Of a stretch of 64,000 bases of DNA, positions 59,254 to 64,000 are shown in pieces. The notes under the pieces were generated by a model. It saw only the letters and a program-made list of their open reading frames with translations, was not told where the DNA came from and did no database searches. The position numbers and the translations under genes are program-made. How positions within the stretch are numbered: position 1 is the first letter of the stretch; each line of letters begins with the position of its first letter. Origin of the DNA: Gigaspora rosea (taxonomy: Eukaryota; Glomeromycota; Glomeromycetes; Diversisporales; Gigasporaceae); assembly GCA_003550325.1 (NCBI GenBank), contig QKWP01000493.1:1-64000 (forward strand), written 5' to 3'.

Positions 59254-61809
59254 TAATACAGGTACATATACCTTAGGCAATGTTGTCACCAGACATAGTT
59301 TGAGCTAAATTTGTCAGACTCAACAATTTCGGACATTGTTCGATGTTCGTGTTTGAATTATATTCGAGCAAATAAATTGTTACTAGACATTGTTCACGCA
59401 ATATGTCAAACATGGACATATTCGGACACAGACATTGTCCAATGTCTAAGTTTGAAATAAAAAATTTAAACAATCGTTATTGTTATAAAGCTTAAATTAC
59501 TAGGTCAAAAAATAGCAACCTAGGTTAAAAGAGTTTGGTCAGATATTGACCCAAGTTACAATTTTTTTATAATAAAGCTTATGAAGCACATTAATACTAA
59601 CAACCAAATGCTTTATATAATGGTGCACACTATCTGTATTTGCACATTTTATAACACATATAATTCATTCTTATCACAAAATGCCTCTTATTCTTTTTTA
59701 TTTTGGATTTTTAGCAATTATCTTTACTTAAATATTCTATATCATCTACAGAATCTTGATAATCTACCCCAAATGTACAAATTTTTTTATTATGAATGAG
59801 GGCCTAACTTTAAAATATGCTTATTCTTACTCAGAAATAGATGATTTAGAATTATCTTTGAAAGTTTGTCAAGGATTACAACCTATTAATTTCATAGAGT
59901 ACGGGGAGAAAAACAAACTAAATAATTTTTTTACTAATTTCTGCAGTTTCATTATCACTTAATATAAGTTCCTTTCTCAGAAATATTACCGCCAAATGGA
60001 GTTTGGAAACTAAATCTGCAAAGTCTTTTTAGTAAATGACTAACATTTCTTAACTTTTCTTAGAAAAAAGGTAACGTAACCATTTAAGACCAATTTTATT
60101 TTTGCTTTTATTCAAGGTAAAACTTTTATACAACCAATGAGTTTCTTATATTATAAAAGATGAATTTTTGGGATCGAGTTAATGAAATAAAGAAAAAATG
60201 TTAAAAAATATGAGAAAGAAGGTTCTCAAGTTTTGAAAAAAAAGGACGATAATTGAGGACAGGGAGAAAAACCTATACTTCTAAAAGAAAAGAGAGAAAA
60301 CACAAAGAAAATCTATCTTGATGAGTTCAAAAAATACGTGTCCAAGTAATTTTATATCGTACAAATTAGTGCCTATTGTGGCTTAAGCATAACTCAAATT
60401 TTACTTCTTGCACATAAGAAGTTTCGTTATTACTACATATTAACAAATGTAATTAGTAATCATATATTCAATATATGAGTATAAAATACAAGGTACTTAT
60501 TTATTACGTAGTTACCAATTTCATATAAAGCGAGTATTAAGTTGTATATTTCACTAAATGCAAGTGATATACAGTACAGAAAATCTAAAAACTTCACAAT
60601 CACTTTATATAGAGTAAAGGTTAACTAACTCTTGAGAATAAACTAAATTTGTCATTCTTATTAGCATGCTATTATATATATATTGTTCTTTGCTTTTGTT
60701 TTTATGCAAAGAAATTGAGAGTTCTAAACCCTTCGCTTATTGAGATCAAAATTTAGGAAATTTATTTTCTAATGTGCTACTGGTTTGCACTGTAAGTTAA
60801 TATTAATAAACTTTGACAAGTTATACAAAGTATACCTAACCCTTCTTAACTCTGGTCACCCCGAATTTTGCTCTGTGACCTGCATAATCCGTGGCAATTT
60901 CTGTATTTATAGTAATTAAATTTTTGGCTTAAGCCATATAACTGTCTGAACTGTTCGATAAATATGAATAGCTTTTTTCAAGTCTGGTCCAAGTCTGGTC
61001 TAGTCCAGTCTGAGTTGGGGTCCAGTTATTGCCTTAAAGTATATGTATATAACTTTAAATTTATATAATTAAAAAAACTTGCAAATTTTTAAAAAAATTT
61101 GCTGTACTAAATTCATTTTAACAATTTGTACTTTATAATTATTAAAAAAAGAATCCAAACTATTACTATAGCTTTATTTTTTTAATAATATTATTATAGC
61201 TATTTAATACTTAAAAACTATATTTGCTATAATCAAAGCATATCAAAATAATTTATAGTAAAATATAAATTTGGATCACTTCAAATTACAAAATCTATAT
61301 GTTTATACTATATAAAAACTTATCAAATATCCAGTATATTTTGAAACCCTATAGTTCTCATTAGCTATTATAATACTATTATAATATTGGTATAATACTA
61401 GATTAGTATAGTATGCATTGTAAAAAAAGTAGTATTTAATACTCTATATCATACGAATCTATTCTTGTAATTTGCCTAATAGCCAATAAAATTTTAAAAA
61501 AGATAAATATTCATAGTTAAAACAAAAATTTGGAATATAGTAATTTTATTATCTATATAGCCAATTGAAATTTATTTTATTCTGAAATAAAATTTTCTTT
61601 AATAATCTTGGAACTTAATTTGCTATCATTAAACTAACAAAAATCATTAGTAAAAATATATAGAGCACTTTAGGATATAAAATAGTATAACAAATACAAA
61701 ATAGCAAAGATAATATAATAATTTTTACTAATTAATATTTTTCTGTTAATCTGCATGATTTGCAACCAGAAATCTAATATTTCTGACTATTAGATAATTA
61801 CTTATTATT
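59254..61809. other. Gene-poor region, nothing recognised
   Basis: Frames at 59273-59473 (minus), 59581-59799 and 59756-59962 (plus) lack recognisable motifs; the latter two overlap and have Tyr/Phe/Asn-rich low-complexity sequence. GACATTGTTC-type repeats occur at 59270-59450. 60.0-61.8 kb holds no supported feature. A CTGGTCCAAGTCTGGTCTAG motif at ~60985 recalls the GGTCTGG repeats of the 55.8 kb hAT-like element. Confidence 0.4.
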
Positions 61810-64000
61810 TTTTATTATTTTTTTTTTAAAGCAAGGTCTTTCCTCTATTCCTTTTATTAATTTTTGTATGTTAGTTTACATATTAACTATCTACAAATTA
61901 CATTTTTGGAAGAAGGATAGAGCTAATTTACTCTAGACCTAAATTTTTACTAGATTGGTCGAAGACTCTAGTTTATGAAATCTATAACTAAATTTGGGGA
62001 GATGTTTTTTTTATGAAATACTTTGTCCATTTAATGAACCCTAGTTTGTTGTTTTCTTTTTTAGCAACTGGGAGGGTTGAGCTTGGTTAGACGTGATCAT
62101 TTTTTCTTCACGTTTTTTTGTTTCGGATCTGTTCTTTAGGCATATCTTTTTTCTTATGTTTTCTATCAATTTGTTATGTAGGAATAGTGTGTATTGAATA
62201 GCATCTCTTCTTAGTATTGTTGAATACTTGATTTTCTCTGTTATTACTATTAAAGGAAGTTTCTTATTTATGTACGTTTCGTGTACTTTTTTGATATATG
62301 TTCCCACTAGGACTGTTTGACATCCTGTTTTCGCTTCCACTTTATCTAGGATAATTCTTATAACTTCTTCTAAGGATATTTCGTTTTTTGGGCACATCAA
62401 TCAATGTTGTTGATCATCTATTTCTTTTTGACATAGTCTATACATTATTTCTTTGTTTTTGATGAGGTCTCTTATATGAAGGGTTAGTAGAATTGGTAGT
62501 TCTTGCATCAAGGTTTAACTTTAAATGCTTTAGCTTTTTACTCTTTGGATCTGTCTTCCTTGCTAGAGGTTGGCTATTGTAGTTTAGGTGCTCGTAGGTT
62601 AGTTTCTAATTCATCTTAAAGTCTTAAGTTAACCAGTTTTGTATCCTTGTTAGTGTTGCCCAGTTATTAATATTATTCGCTTTCTCCAATTTTTTCAGGA
62701 GTTTTCTTATTGTAAAAGGGTTGGGCTTATCACTCAAGCATATCTGTGGATGTTTGTGATTAAATTTAAAAGATACAAATTCAATACCTAATAACGGAAT
62801 TTCTGGTTGATGTTTGGTATTTGTCGTATCTACTATTGTATATTTAAATTGAATATTTTTTACTATTCTTGTCGTATTTAGACTAGATAGGTATATTCCC
62901 AGTTTTAGTTTCATCCGGGTTTCCTTCAGGTGATATGAAATTTCTTGATTTTGCTCAATTAGTCATGCTAGGTCCGCACAATTTGTTGAAATATTTATTA
63001 CCGACCTATGTTTTGCTATAGTTACAATCATAAGAAGTACCGTGATTATTAGTTTTTTCTTTGAGGGCCATAATTTGTTATAAATTTGCTGGGTTCCAAT
63101 TGATTTTCCTGACAGAATGACGCTAGAATAGTAGATTGTTCATTCTGCTTAGGAATATGAATAGTATAGTCCTCTTGACTTAAGCTGTTATTATCGTACA
63201 GCTGACAGAGCCAATCCTCCATATTTTCGAACGCATTACATAGTTTCTTAGTGATTGCTTCTTTTGGTAATGTTATACATCTTCTTGGTTGGATGTATTG
63301 TTAGGTATTTACTTGTCACTAAATTTCACTACTCAAATATTTGTTCTTCCAGAAGTTATCTATTTTGCTGTGAATTCTGTTCTTACAATCTACTTGAATT
63401 GCCAATAGTTTTGAAATATCCCTTTCTATAAAACAATTTTTTGTTTTGAATATTACTGATGATATATCATACCCTTTGCATGGAATAAGCTTCCCTAGTT
63501 CATTGTTAATTATATAGTGCTATAGTCTGATCTTGTTTGTTAAAGTATTGTGTTTTTTCACCTTCCCAATTTGGTCTTCGGAGTCCATAGCCCACTTTGA
63601 CTCTATTTTCTTCCAAGCTTGTATTGTGAAGGGATTTGGTATGATTAACTCACTTGTGACTGTAACCTTGCTTCTAATTAGTTCAGTTAGCTGCGTGACT
63701 ATTTGGGCTATCTTTCATGTGGGATTTTTTGTATGTTATGGTATAGCTCCATCCAGCCCAGGATATCATTGTTAGTTTCGTTAGTAAATTGTTCAATGAC
63801 TGAAATGTTATGTTTGTTTAGACAAGTTTTTGTATATTCTTTGTTGACCATGTCCTCTAAGATTATATTTATTGATATACCCTGAATGTCTAGTACTACT
63901 GGTCACCCGTTATTGTCTCTTCTTACTTGTACATCATTACTGTACAAGCTCATTAGCATTTTAGCGAACATACTATTGTATTCATTGGCTGAAAACACCA
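61810..64000 (-). mobile_element. LINE 4: 3' half of a RNase H-type LINE, runs off the window
   Basis: Minus-strand frames run from the right edge to about 62041, with a poly(A) (T-run on plus) at 61818-61827 as the 3' end. Near 63.9-63.3 kb are segments such as ANEYNSMFAKMLMSLYSNDV and KWAMDSEDQIGKVKKHNTL, a connecting region after the reverse transcriptase. RNase H-like sequence (WPSKKKLIITVLLMIVTIAK) is near 63.07 kb, and frames 62914-62624 and 62400-62041 form the C-terminal part, with RLCQKEIDDQQH then LMCPKNE, a CxxxxH..C finger-like tail interrupted by a stop. Frames are broken. It is a different family from LINEs 1-3 by tail and UTR. The assignment rests on layout and composition. Confidence 0.55.

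Noticed and set aside
59581-59962. Overlapping plus-strand frames of 68-72 codons
   Set aside because: Low-complexity Tyr/Phe/Asn sequence without motifs or clear initiation context.

Overview
The window is AT-rich eukaryotic DNA crowded with transposable elements. It fits an arbuscular mycorrhizal fungus of the Rhizophagus type. That is an inference from three things: RNase H-bearing LINEs with Glomeromycotina-like reverse transcriptases, intronless DXD glycosyltransferase genes, and decayed members of dispersed hypothetical gene families I associate with this lineage. No database search was possible. I see no rRNA, no CRISPR array, no convincing functional tRNA and no intact virus-like element.

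0.4-5.1 kb: a minus-strand host pseudogene split by two DNA transposons. One is a 2.7 kb element with an exact 8 bp target duplication that itself holds a smaller MITE and a 1.5 kb near-perfect palindrome. The other is a 0.77 kb element built on tandem repeats. 5.1-12 kb: gene-poor DNA with several short inverted-repeat elements (PIF/Harbinger-, Tc1/mariner- and hAT-like) and a ~1 kb degenerate tandem array. 12-27.2 kb: an old foldback element whose arms (12.04-12.79 and 26.13-27.22 kb) were driven apart by two LINE insertions (12.79-21.22 and 21.36-26.12 kb). Both LINEs have recognisable target duplications and carry MITEs.

27-31 kb: a C2H2 zinc-finger pseudogene and one copy of a repeat found again at 39.6 kb. 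31.7-37.6 kb: a GC-richer unit with a tRNA-like head lies against the 5' half of a minus-strand LINE, which carries its own 2.1 kb insertion. 38.1-39.5 kb: a TA-flanked element encloses a foldback unit with ~103 bp tandem repeats and a central hairpin.

41.1-50.3 kb: two intact tandem paralogues encode type II membrane glycosyltransferases with a DAD motif. They are the only confidently functional genes. Between them lie a decayed Tc1/mariner transposon, several MITEs and a small Cys-rich ORF. 50.3-61.8 kb: nested MITEs, a hAT-like element with a very long A/T tract, and a three-level nest at 55.8-57.5 kb: a hAT-like element holding another hAT-like element holding a tRNA-headed SINE, each with its own target duplication. 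61.8-64 kb: the 3' half of another minus-strand LINE, running off the window.

Most coding potential here belongs to mobile elements. The main value of the window is its well-resolved insertion stratigraphy, including sites where the pre-insertion sequence can be read from target duplications.
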